Origin: Planctomycetota bacterium
Lineage (GTDB): Bacteria > Planctomycetota > Phycisphaerae > Phycisphaerales > UBA1924
Assembly: GCA_023412695.1 (NCBI GenBank)
Contig: JAEYNG010000287.1
Span: forward strand, 1-5,077
Length of the DNA: 5,077 bases
Direction of reading: 5' to 3'
The position numbers were made by a program, and so were the translations under genes. Positions within the stretch are counted from its first letter, which is position 1. The number at the start of each line of letters is the position of its first letter. Under the pieces are notes generated by a model that worked only from the letters and a program-made list of their open reading frames with translations, was not told the origin of the DNA and did no database searches. This document shows, in pieces, positions 1-5,077 of this stretch.

Positions 1-483
1 CTCGAGTACCGCGTCGGCCTCGATGCCCCCGCCGCGCTCGCCGGCCGCACCGCACGCCTCGCCGTCAGCCTTGTCCCGCCCGTCAACGGGCGCATCAACC
101 CCAACGAGTTCTTCCCGCCGGTCACCATCAGCGCCGACCCCGCCTCCGCAGGCGTCGCGACCCAGCATTGGTCACTCGACCCCGCGCTCGTGAACCCCGG
201 CCAGCAGCTCTGGATGCAGTGGTTCATCGACGACCCCTCCGCCCCCGGCAGCGCGGCCCTCTCAACCGTCGCCCGCACCACGCTCTTCTGCGGCTCGCTC
301 GGCTGCCCCGACGCCTGCCGCGCCGATTACGACAACAACGGCGCAATCGCCGTCCCCGACATCTTCGCCTTCCTCTCCGACTACTTCGCCGGCCGCATCC
401 GCGCCGACGTCACCGCCAATGGCGGCGTTACCGTCCCCGACATCTTCGCGTTCCTCAACAACTGGTTTAGCGGGTGCGATTGA
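1..483 (+). CDS. Secreted protein with C-terminal GC-type dockerin-like domain (partial, 3' end only)
   Basis: The frame is open from base 1 and ends at TGA 481-483, giving the last 160 residues of a longer protein whose start lies outside the window. The first ~97 residues are rich in hydrophobic/polar alternation and read like an extracellular beta-sandwich; the stretch 'GQQLWMQWFIDDP' resembles the tail of many planctomycete secreted proteins. After a Cys cluster (CGSLGCPDAC, residues 97-106) come two repeats 27 residues apart: DYDNNGAIAVPD and DVTANGGVTVPD, each followed by IFAFL and an aromatic-rich helix. The first matches a dockerin calcium loop at positions 1, 3, 5 and 12 (D, D, N, D); the second has Thr at position 3. 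The protein ends GCD. In cellulosomes dockerins bind cohesins; in planctomycetes the partner is unclear, so surface anchoring is inferred. Codons strongly prefer C at the third position. The function of the missing N-terminal part cannot be told. Confidence 0.85.
   Translation, partial: LEYRVGLDAPAALAGRTARLAVSLVPPVNGRINPNEFFPPVTISADPASAGVATQHWSLDPALVNPGQQLWMQWFIDDPSAPGSAALSTVARTTLFCGSLGCPDACRADYDNNGAIAVPDIFAFLSDYFAGRIRADVTANGGVTVPDIFAFLNNWFSGCD
351..456 (+). repeat. Direct repeat pair of 25 bp encoding the two dockerin helices
   Basis: Bases 351-375 and 432-456 are identical at 24 of 25 positions (the single difference is C versus G in a wobble position) and are spaced by exactly 81 bp, or 27 codons. 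Each copy encodes the VPDIFAFL core of one dockerin-like repeat. The sequence between the copies is much less similar. This is internal duplication within a coding domain, not a mobile repeat. Confidence 0.85.
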
Positions 484-540
484 ACGACTGCAATGGGGGG
501 ACGAGTGGTAATCCACAGTCTGCATGTGTACGTGTCCGGC

Positions 541-1824
541 TCAGTAGCCGTCAAAGCCCGGTGGAAAGTACGGGATAGGCTCCGGGTTGCGTATCTGCCT
601 GACGGCGTTACGGACGGAAGTGTCGATGCCGAACTCAGCCGGATTGTATTGGTACATGCGCCGGATGCTGCTGCCCGAATAACCAAGCAGGAGCGAGTTG
701 AGGATTACATTCCGCTGATTTGTCGCGGGCAACATCGGGACGAACACGAACTGTGCCGCGCCGAGAGCGCCGACGATCCCCATGAGCATCACCGGCCTCC
801 GGGAATGGGCCGGGAACTGTGCTTGGAGCCACCAACCCCCCAGGATGAACGCAACGACCACCGCGGGAAGCACGAGCCCCGCATTGCCCATGAACAGCAC
901 AGTGCCGAAGTACATCGATGGGGCGAGCGCGAGCGCCCCAAGCAGCAGCACGCCGGCGTTACTGCGCCAGTGCCGCAGCAACTTGGCCAGCCCGGCCGCG
1001 GCCAGCGGCGTGACAAACATCGCTCCAAGCAAGTAGAAGATCACGTACTTCCCGCCGTTGCGCACGAGCCCGTCAAGCAGTCCCTTCCGCGCCATGCTAT
1101 AAGTTCTGATGAGTTCGGACTGGGCTCGTACACGCTCGACATACACGCCAACCCCGCCGAGGATCTCCGCCGTGAACAGCAGCCAGAACAGGCAGCAGAT
1201 GGCGCAGATCATCCCGCACGCCGCCCAACCCCGCACGATGGGCGCACGCGACACGATCAGAAAGCCTGCGAGCAGAGGGCCTGCAAAGGCGACCATGTCG
1301 GGGCGCAGGATCGTGCCGATGCCCGTCGCGGCCGCAGCGGCGTACAACAGCCCGAGCCGTCGCTCGTGCGCGTACCGCAGGCCGAAGTAGGCGATCGCCG
1401 GCGGGACCGCGATCCACGTCTCGTAGCTCGCCGCCGGGACCGAGTGATACCACACAAGCGGGCTCAACGCCGCGGCGATTGTCGTTGCCGCGGCCATCCA
1501 CGGTCGCAGGAACATTGCGCACAGCAGGTACAGGAACACAACGCCTACAAGCGACACCGAAATGGCGGTCAGCGTGAACGCGTTCACCGGATCGGTGAAC
1601 ATCGTAAAGAACCTCGCCAGCAGTACCCATCCGATGTTCCCCGGCATCGGCACGTTGAAGGTCTCGTCGAGCTTCAGAGCGTTGACATACGCGGAGCCGT
1701 CCTTGCCGAGAAGCCCGTCGGGCCAGTAGGCAAGACGCGAGATCAGGACGATGCCCAGCGTGCACGCCAGCGCGGTCAGGTGCGGGCGACGCTCATGCGG
1801 CGTGACCTCGCGTGCTCCATTCAT
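541..1824 (-). CDS. Polytopic GT-C-type membrane glycosyltransferase-like protein (DUF2723/GT39-like layout)
   Basis: This 427-residue protein is mostly hydrophobic, with about 10-11 likely membrane segments (for example residues 16-34, 84-106, 110-125, 157-173, 200-222, 259-280, 290-312, 316-333 and 345-365). After the first segment comes an outside loop with KDGSAY (Asp42), the place where GT-C enzymes carry a catalytic acidic residue, then PMPGNIGWVLLARFF (59-73), which recalls the HPPG-LY region of DUF2723 proteins. LSPLVWYHSVPAASYE (120-135) and RPDMVAF (174-180) also fit that family layout. Known relatives use polyprenyl-phosphate sugars and transfer them on the outer face of the membrane; that role is inferred here. 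The C-terminal soluble tail (~60 residues) is short and the protein is shorter than typical GT39 enzymes. The ATG is supported by GGAGGG 8 nt upstream. It lies 48 bp after the GT2 gene on the same strand, so co-transcription is likely. A non-enzymatic membrane protein remains possible. Confidence 0.75.
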   Translation of the reverse strand: MNGAREVTPHERRPHLTALACTLGIVLISRLAYWPDGLLGKDGSAYVNALKLDETFNVPMPGNIGWVLLARFFTMFTDPVNAFTLTAISVSLVGVVFLYLLCAMFLRPWMAAATTIAAALSPLVWYHSVPAASYETWIAVPPAIAYFGLRYAHERRLGLLYAAAAATGIGTILRPDMVAFAGPLLAGFLIVSRAPIVRGWAACGMICAICCLFWLLFTAEILGGVGVYVERVRAQSELIRTYSMARKGLLDGLVRNGGKYVIFYLLGAMFVTPLAAAGLAKLLRHWRSNAGVLLLGALALAPSMYFGTVLFMGNAGLVLPAVVVAFILGGWWLQAQFPAHSRRPVMLMGIVGALGAAQFVFVPMLPATNQRNVILNSLLLGYSGSSIRRMYQYNPAEFGIDTSVRNAVRQIRNPEPIPYFPPGFDGY

Positions 1825-1832
1825 TGGTTATG

Positions 1833-1838
1833 CCCTCC
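1833..1838 (-). promoter_or_regulatory. Ribosome binding site of the GT-C-like gene
   Basis: The minus strand reads GGAGGG here, leaving 8 nt to the ATG at 1824-1822. This strong Shine-Dalgarno match fixes the start. It lies in the 48-bp gap after the upstream GT2 gene. Confidence 0.7.
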
Positions 1839-1872
1839 ACAAGCAGTACGCCAATCGCTGATCGACCCGAAG

Positions 1873-2565
1873 TCAGCGGAACAACCCGTACTTCAGGATG
1901 CAGTAGACCGCCCGGAGCCCATCCCTCCAGCCGATCTTCTTGCCCTCCTCGTATGTTCGCCCGCGGTACGAGATGCTGACCTCGTAGATCCGCAGCCCCT
2001 TCATCGCGGCGAGCTTGGCCGTGATCTCCGGCTCAAAACCGAACCGATCCTCCTCGATCGTGATCCTCTGGATAACTTCGCGCCTGAAGACCTTGTAGCA
2101 GGTCTCCATGTCCGTGAGGTTCAGGTTGGTGACCATGTTGGACAGACGCGTGAGGAACTGATTGCCGATGCTGTGCCAGTAGTACAGCACGCGCCGTGTC
2201 TCGCCGCCGGCGAACCGCGAGCCGAAGACAACGTCCGCCTCACCGCTGACGATCGGGGCGATCAGCTTGGGGTACTCGTTGGGGTCGTACTCCATATCGG
2301 CGTCCTGAATGATCACGATGTCACCGGTCGCCTTCGAGATCCCCAACCGAAGCGCCGCGCCCTTACCCCGGTTTATCTCGTGGTGGAAGACCGTGATGTT
2401 GGGGTACTCGCTCTTGAGTTCCTCGAGTTTCTCGGCAGTCCGATCCTTCGAGCAGTCGTTGACGATCACCAGGTCCTTCTCGACGGGGACGCGCTGCACC
2501 GCCGCGACGATGTCTTTGATGTACCGTTCCTCGTTGTAGACAGGGATAACAACCGTCAAACGCAT
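1873..2565 (-). CDS. DPM1-like family 2 glycosyltransferase (polyprenyl-phosphate sugar synthase type)
   Basis: This complete 230-residue GT-A fold enzyme has the GT2 signatures in order: VVIPVYNEE (5-13) at the first strand, VNDCSKD (35-41) for nucleotide binding, NRGKGAALRLG (65-75), the metal-binding DAD at 88-90, GSRFAGG (115-121), TDMETCYK (151-158) and FGFEPEITAKLA (175-186). The last two are typical of the DPM1/DPG-synthase-like branch, which moves a sugar from GDP- or UDP-sugar to a polyprenyl phosphate on the cytoplasmic face. No C-terminal transmembrane helices are present, so it resembles the short soluble DPM1 form, probably membrane-associated through a partner. The ATG is preceded by GAGGG with 7-nt spacing. 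It is the first gene after the divergent intergenic region and is followed by the GT-C-like gene, a natural user of its product. Which sugar it carries cannot be read from the sequence. Its local GC is lower than that of its neighbours, partly because the protein is rich in Lys, Ile and Glu. Confidence 0.92.
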   Translation of the reverse strand: MRLTVVIPVYNEERYIKDIVAAVQRVPVEKDLVIVNDCSKDRTAEKLEELKSEYPNITVFHHEINRGKGAALRLGISKATGDIVIIQDADMEYDPNEYPKLIAPIVSGEADVVFGSRFAGGETRRVLYYWHSIGNQFLTRLSNMVTNLNLTDMETCYKVFRREVIQRITIEEDRFGFEPEITAKLAAMKGLRIYEVSISYRGRTYEEGKKIGWRDGLRAVYCILKYGLFR

Positions 2566-2572
2566 GCGCGGG

Positions 2573-2577
2573 CCCTC
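2573..2577 (-). promoter_or_regulatory. Ribosome binding site of the GT2 gene
   Basis: The minus strand reads GAGGG, 7 nt before the ATG at 2565-2563. This supports the start used, which also begins directly at the first beta-strand (RLTVVIPVYNE), as is usual for the family. Confidence 0.6.
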
Positions 2578-2631
2578 AGGAGATCGAAGCCGTACAGATT
2601 ACACCATGCTCCGCCGACCTTGGACGCCGGG

Positions 2632-2657
2632 TTTATAGATTTTGCAAGTATGATTAT
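2632..2657. promoter_or_regulatory. AT-rich block, probable promoter region for the minus-strand GT2 gene
   Basis: Only 5 of these 26 bases are G or C, in a window otherwise largely 55-80% GC. On the minus strand it offers -10-like hexamers (TATAAA at 2637-2632 and GATAAT at 2658-2653, the latter reaching one base outside the block), but I find no good TTGACA-like -35 at standard spacing. The promoter call therefore rests on composition and position between divergent genes. The exact start of transcription is not resolved. Confidence 0.4.
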
Positions 2658-2659
2658 CG

Positions 2660-2677
2660 GTCCTCAGTACTAAGGAC
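2660..2677. promoter_or_regulatory. Near-perfect 18-bp palindrome, candidate operator
   Basis: GTCCTCAGTACTAAGGAC pairs with its own reverse complement at all positions except one pair (6 with 13). It sits between the two divergent genes, 5 bp upstream of the proposed plus-strand -35 and just beside the GATAAT element of the minus strand. A dimeric repressor or activator could act on both genes here, but no regulator gene is visible in the window. A chance palindrome is possible. Confidence 0.4.
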
Positions 2678-2682
2678 GCATC

Positions 2683-2711
2683 TGGGCAGTCATGGCGGGA
2701 TCGTGTATAAA
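2683..2711 (+). promoter_or_regulatory. Candidate sigma70-type promoter of the methyltransferase gene
   Basis: TGGGCA (2683-2688, 4 of 6 matches to TTGACA) and TATAAA (2706-2711, 5 of 6 matches to TATAAT) are separated by 17 bp. Transcription would begin near 2718, giving a leader of about 20 nt that holds just the ribosome binding site. Planctomycete promoter rules are poorly known, so this is a consensus-based guess. Confidence 0.4.
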
Positions 2712-2725
2712 GCACTCCCCGATGC

Positions 2726-2733
2726 AGAAGGAG
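2726..2733 (+). promoter_or_regulatory. Ribosome binding site of the methyltransferase gene
   Basis: AGAAGGAG lies 7 nt upstream of the ATG at 2741. It is the strongest Shine-Dalgarno match in the window and decides the start of the methyltransferase. Confidence 0.75.
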
Positions 2734-2740
2734 CAGCGAC

Positions 2741-3349
2741 ATGGGCGGTGAGCGGGTCACTCGTGGGCACGGCTTCCTCGAGCCCTTTCTTGCACGCAAG
2801 AGGGCGTCGATGGCCAACGCGCTTATCCCCGCGCCCAGCCGCAGCGGCCGCATCCTCGACGTCGGGTGCGGCTCGTCGCCGTTCTTCCTGCAGAACACCC
2901 AGTTCGCCGAGAAGTTCGGCGTGGACAAGATGGCCGCGCCGGGCGTCCTGCAGAACGGCTCCGGCCCGGGCATCCGGCTCGAGAAGCTCGATGTCTACGA
3001 GTCGGACTCGCTCCCATTTGAGGGCGACACGTTCGACGTGGTCACCATGCTCGCGGTGTTCGAGCACATCCGTGTGGACCGGCTGATCGGGCTGATCACC
3101 GACATCCACCGCGTGCTCAAGCCCGGCGGGGTGTACGTCATGACCACCCCTTCGGGCTGGACGGGTCCGATCCTCGACACGCTGAAGTTCCTCCGGCTGG
3201 TCTCGCCTGAAGAGATCAACGAGCACGAGGACAGCTACTCGGTCAAGAAGATCAAGGCCATCATGGCCAAGACGCCGTTCGCGCCCGACCGGACACGCTA
3301 CGGGTACTTCGAGCTCGGCATGAACGTGTGGATGCAGGCGAAGAAGTGA
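2741..3349 (+). CDS. Class I SAM-dependent methyltransferase (Methyltransf_11 type)
   Basis: This complete 202-residue protein has the Rossmann-type methyltransferase core: motif I ILDVGCGSSPF (38-48) for S-adenosylmethionine binding, an acidic residue after the second strand (GVDKM, Asp62), LDVYESDSLPFEGDTFDVV (83-101), the LAVFEHI motif (104-110) typical of Methyltransf_11/UbiE-like proteins, and the post-motif HRVLKPGGVYVMTTP (123-137). The C-terminus YFELGMNVWMQAKK supplies the last strands. It is slightly short for the family but has no missing core motif. The substrate is unknown. Its place between glycosyltransferases and an O-acetyltransferase suggests methylation of a sugar or another part of a surface glycan, which is inference. 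It is the only plus-strand gene within the glycan set, diverges from the GT2 gene across 175 bp, and its TGA stop is immediately followed by the convergent acetyltransferase stop. Confidence 0.9.
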   Translation: MGGERVTRGHGFLEPFLARKRASMANALIPAPSRSGRILDVGCGSSPFFLQNTQFAEKFGVDKMAAPGVLQNGSGPGIRLEKLDVYESDSLPFEGDTFDVVTMLAVFEHIRVDRLIGLITDIHRVLKPGGVYVMTTPSGWTGPILDTLKFLRLVSPEEINEHEDSYSVKKIKAIMAKTPFAPDRTRYGYFELGMNVWMQAKK

Positions 3350-3925
3350 TCACGCGGGTTGATGCATCTCGCGCTTGCGGATCGGCTTGGCCGGGTTCCC
3401 GCCGTAGATCGTCCACGGCTCGAGGTCCCTCGTCGCGACCGCCGCGGCCCCGAGCACCGAGCCCTCGCCGAGCTCGATCCCCGGCATGACGAAGGCCTTT
3501 GCGCCGATGAACACTTCTTCGCCGACGATGATGTCCCCGACAATCAGCGGCAGCGCAGGGTCCGACAGGTCGTGCGTCCCGCCGCAGAGGTAGGCGTACT
3601 GGCTCACGACGCAGCGGGCCTTGAGCGTGACGTGCCCGAGGTTGTAGACCTCGGACCTTGGCCCGAGCGCAGAGCGGTCCTCGAGCGTGAGCTGCCACGG
3701 GATCTTGATGATGCACGAGGGCGCGACGAACGGCAGGCCGCTGATCTTCGCGCCAAAGAGCTTGAGCAGGAACAGCCGCCACTTGTTGAGCTGCTTGGGC
3801 GTCGGACGGAAGAGCGTCGCGCTGACGACAATCCACAGGGCCATGCCCAGCCGCTCGCGCAGCGGCCAGGGCGAGGCGTAGCGCCCGGCCTGCGAGGGAT
3901 TCTTGACGCGCAGCCGCGGCTTCAT
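3350..3925 (-). CDS. WcaF-like O-acetyltransferase (left-handed parallel beta-helix, hexapeptide repeat family)
   Basis: This complete 191-residue protein has the layout of the colanic-acid acetyltransferase WcaF and its relatives: Y-x-SPW near the N-terminus (16-20), a hydrophobic helix (27-39), KWRLFLLKLFGAKI (48-61), PSCIIKIPWQLTLED (69-83), YNLGHVTL (94-101), SQYAYLCGGTHD (108-119), then hexapeptide turns VGDIIVGEEVFIGAKAFVMPGIELGEG (129-155) and GNPAKPIRKR (176-185). His118 in GTHD is the likely catalytic base. The family moves acetyl from acetyl-CoA to a sugar hydroxyl in the cytoplasm during polysaccharide assembly. I give no gene symbol because colanic acid itself is not implied. The ATG overlaps the stop of the upstream GT4 gene as ATGA, and GGGAG lies 8 nt before it within the end of that gene, so the two are probably translationally coupled. 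Its TGA stop abuts the stop of the convergent methyltransferase. Confidence 0.92.
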   Translation of the reverse strand: MKPRLRVKNPSQAGRYASPWPLRERLGMALWIVVSATLFRPTPKQLNKWRLFLLKLFGAKISGLPFVAPSCIIKIPWQLTLEDRSALGPRSEVYNLGHVTLKARCVVSQYAYLCGGTHDLSDPALPLIVGDIIVGEEVFIGAKAFVMPGIELGEGSVLGAAAVATRDLEPWTIYGGNPAKPIRKREMHQPA

Positions 3926-5070
3926 CGCAAGAGCTCCCGGAAGTCGGCGATGTACTGCGCCGCGACCTGCTCGTAGCCGAAGCGCTGGGCCTCCTTCGCC
4001 GCGGCGTCGCCCATGGACTTGGCGCGTGCCGGGTCGGTGATCAGCCGTCGCAGCGACGCCGCGAGGTTCTGCGCAAGGTCGCCCGAGCGGTGGTCGTAGA
4101 CCTCGCCGTTGACGCCGGGCGTGAGGTAGTCGCGGAACTGCGGGATGTCGGACACGACCGGCGCGAGGCCGACGGCCATCGCCTCCATCGGCGCGACGGG
4201 CTGGGCCTCGCCTTGCTCGGCGAGCGTCGGGTAGCAGTAGTACGAGGCGGACTGCAGGGCCGCGGCGAGCTGCGCGCGGTCGTAGATCGGCGGGAGGATC
4301 TCGACGGGCGCATCGCCGGCGAGCGCGCGGAGGCGGTTGACGTATTCGTCGCCGCCGCCGCCGCGATCGACCGCGGCGGGGCCGATGAGCCTGAGTGCGA
4401 GGTCGGGGAACTCGGCGCGGAGCAAGCGGAACGCCTCGACGAGGACGTGCAGGCCCTTCTCGGGGTGGATGCGGCCGGTGAAGCAGATGGTGCGCGTGCG
4501 CCCGGGCGCGGGGGCGAGGGGCCGGTCGGCGGGTGGCTTGAAAAAGCCGAGGTCGATCGGGTTGGGGATGACGCGGACCCGCGGGGCGAGCTCGGGCCGC
4601 TCGGCGATGATGGCGTCGGCGATCGCCTTGGAGACGGCGCTGAGCCGGTGGACTTTACGGTAGAGCCGCATCTGTCCCTTGGGCACGCGTTGAACGTTCA
4701 TCGAGATGCGGCCCGCGCTCCGCTTCAAGCTCGCGAGCATCGCGGGGAGCCAGAAGGCGTTGGTGACGGTGATGTCGGCGCGCGGGCACCTGAGGAACAT
4801 GCGCGTCGAGAAGCAGATGTCCTTGAGCAGGTCGATCTTGACGTTGCGGCCCTGCTTCCACTTCGTGAGCCGGATCGTGCGGACGCCGTCGCGGGTCTCG
4901 TCGGCGGGGAGACCGTCGAACGCGCGGGAGAGGACTGTGACGCGGTGGCCCATGCGGGCGAAGTGGCGCGCGAGGTCGCCCCAGACGCGCTCGACCGCGC
5001 CGGCGGGGCCGGGGGGCGTGGGGAACCACGGGCCTGTGACGATGGTGATGGTGAGGGGCGGTTCGGTCAT
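3922..5070 (-). CDS. GT4 family glycosyltransferase (GT-B fold)
   Basis: This 382-residue protein, a usual length for the family, has both GT-B halves. The N-terminal acceptor half opens with ITIVTGPWFPTPPGPAGAVERV (8-29), including the Gly-rich loop, then LARHFARMGHRVTVLSR (33-49). The linker holds SAVSKAIAD (144-152) and VIPNPIDLGFFKP (167-179). The donor half has FTGRIHPEKGLHVLVEAF (197-214) with Arg200 and Lys205 positioned for the nucleotide-sugar phosphates, LRLIGPA (226-232), and the EX7E motif Glu288/Glu296 within GEAQPVAPMEAMA. It would transfer a hexose-type sugar with retention of configuration in the cytoplasm; the donor and acceptor are unknown. A GGGG loop (237-240) is encoded by a GCC-type repeat. 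The start at 5070-5068 fits the first beta-strand, but just 7 bases upstream are visible, so its binding site and any earlier start cannot be judged. It overlaps the acetyltransferase by 4 bp. Confidence 0.93.
   Translation of the reverse strand: MTEPPLTITIVTGPWFPTPPGPAGAVERVWGDLARHFARMGHRVTVLSRAFDGLPADETRDGVRTIRLTKWKQGRNVKIDLLKDICFSTRMFLRCPRADITVTNAFWLPAMLASLKRSAGRISMNVQRVPKGQMRLYRKVHRLSAVSKAIADAIIAERPELAPRVRVIPNPIDLGFFKPPADRPLAPAPGRTRTICFTGRIHPEKGLHVLVEAFRLLRAEFPDLALRLIGPAAVDRGGGGDEYVNRLRALAGDAPVEILPPIYDRAQLAAALQSASYYCYPTLAEQGEAQPVAPMEAMAVGLAPVVSDIPQFRDYLTPGVNGEVYDHRSGDLAQNLAASLRRLITDPARAKSMGDAAAKEAQRFGYEQVAAQYIADFRELLR
3934..3938 (-). promoter_or_regulatory. Ribosome binding site of the acetyltransferase, inside the GT4 coding end
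   Basis: The minus strand reads GGGAG within the last codons of the GT4 gene, 8 nt from the ATG at 3925-3923. It supports the start that overlaps the GT4 stop by 4 bp. Confidence 0.55.
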
Positions 5071-5077
5071 CTTGTGT

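Noticed and set aside
484..540. Possible bidirectional terminator between the dockerin gene and the convergent GT-C-like gene
   Set aside because: The best hairpins are a 4-bp stem GTGG-TAAT-CCAC (505-516) and a weak GACTG/CAGTC pairing (486-490 with 516-520). Neither is GC-rich and long enough, nor followed by a T-tract on either strand.
493..2673. A 726-codon open frame on the plus strand spanning the GT-C-like and GT2 genes
   Set aside because: It is in exact codon register, antisense, with both minus-strand genes. Its stops would require TTA, CTA or TCA codons in those genes, which high-GC genes avoid. The predicted protein is rich in Arg, His, Gln and Asp with no recognisable domain, and both antisense genes show clear family motifs and ribosome binding sites.
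2690..3226. Open frame of 178 codons on the minus strand opposite the methyltransferase
   Set aside because: It is a shadow: the composition is Arg/Asp/His-rich without motifs, while the plus strand encodes a complete methyltransferase with SAM-binding motifs and a strong ribosome binding site.
3359..3976. Open frame of 205 codons on the plus strand opposite the acetyltransferase
   Set aside because: The minus strand encodes an intact WcaF-like protein with hexapeptide repeats and the GTHD motif. The plus-strand frame has no domain signal and runs across the GT4/acetyltransferase junction.
1..5077. CRISPR array, tRNA, insertion sequence, toxin-antitoxin or defence genes
   Set aside because: I looked on both strands and found no regularly spaced repeats, no transposase motifs, no tRNA-like cloverleaf and no small gene pairs. 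Nearly all bases are covered by recognisable genes.

Overview
The window looks like chromosomal DNA from a high-GC bacterium, most likely a planctomycete of the Phycisphaerae type. The main clue is the protein tail at the left edge. It ends in two dockerin-like calcium-loop repeats containing 'VPDIFAFL' and closes on a Gly-Cys-Asp end, a style I associate with the secreted 'GC-type dockerin' proteins of Phycisphaerales. This assignment rests on motif recognition, not on a database search. GC content is uneven by hand count: 48/60 in bases 1-60, 46/60 in 4501-4560, and only 32/60 in 2041-2100.

Layout from left to right: (1) 1-483, plus strand, the C-terminal 160 residues of a secreted dockerin-type protein. 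(2) 541-1824, minus strand, a polytopic GT-C-type membrane glycosyltransferase-like protein. (3) 1873-2565, minus strand, a DPM1-like family 2 glycosyltransferase, 48 bp upstream of (2) and probably co-transcribed with it. (4) 2566-2740, a divergent intergenic region with an AT-rich block, a near-perfect 18-bp palindrome and a plausible plus-strand promoter. (5) 2741-3349, plus strand, a class I SAM-dependent methyltransferase. (6) 3350-3925, minus strand, a WcaF-like left-handed beta-helix acetyltransferase whose stop codon abuts the methyltransferase stop. (7) 3922-5070, minus strand, a GT4 family glycosyltransferase that overlaps the acetyltransferase start by 4 bp.

Genes 2, 3, 5, 6 and 7 form a coherent surface-glycan set. 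A GT4 transferase adds a sugar, an O-acetyltransferase decorates it, a methyltransferase may methylate a sugar or other part of the product, and a DPM1-like enzyme plausibly makes a polyprenyl-phosphate sugar for the GT-C-type membrane enzyme to transfer outside the cytoplasmic membrane. The product could be exopolysaccharide, lipopolysaccharide O-antigen or glycoprotein glycan; the sequence does not decide. The dockerin protein is convergent with this set and need not be linked to it.

I see no RNA gene, mobile element, CRISPR array or defence system. Nothing here is clearly a new biological system. The points most worth a second look are the GT2/GT-C pair, the palindrome between the divergent genes, the inverted methyltransferase, and the asymmetric dockerin calcium loops.
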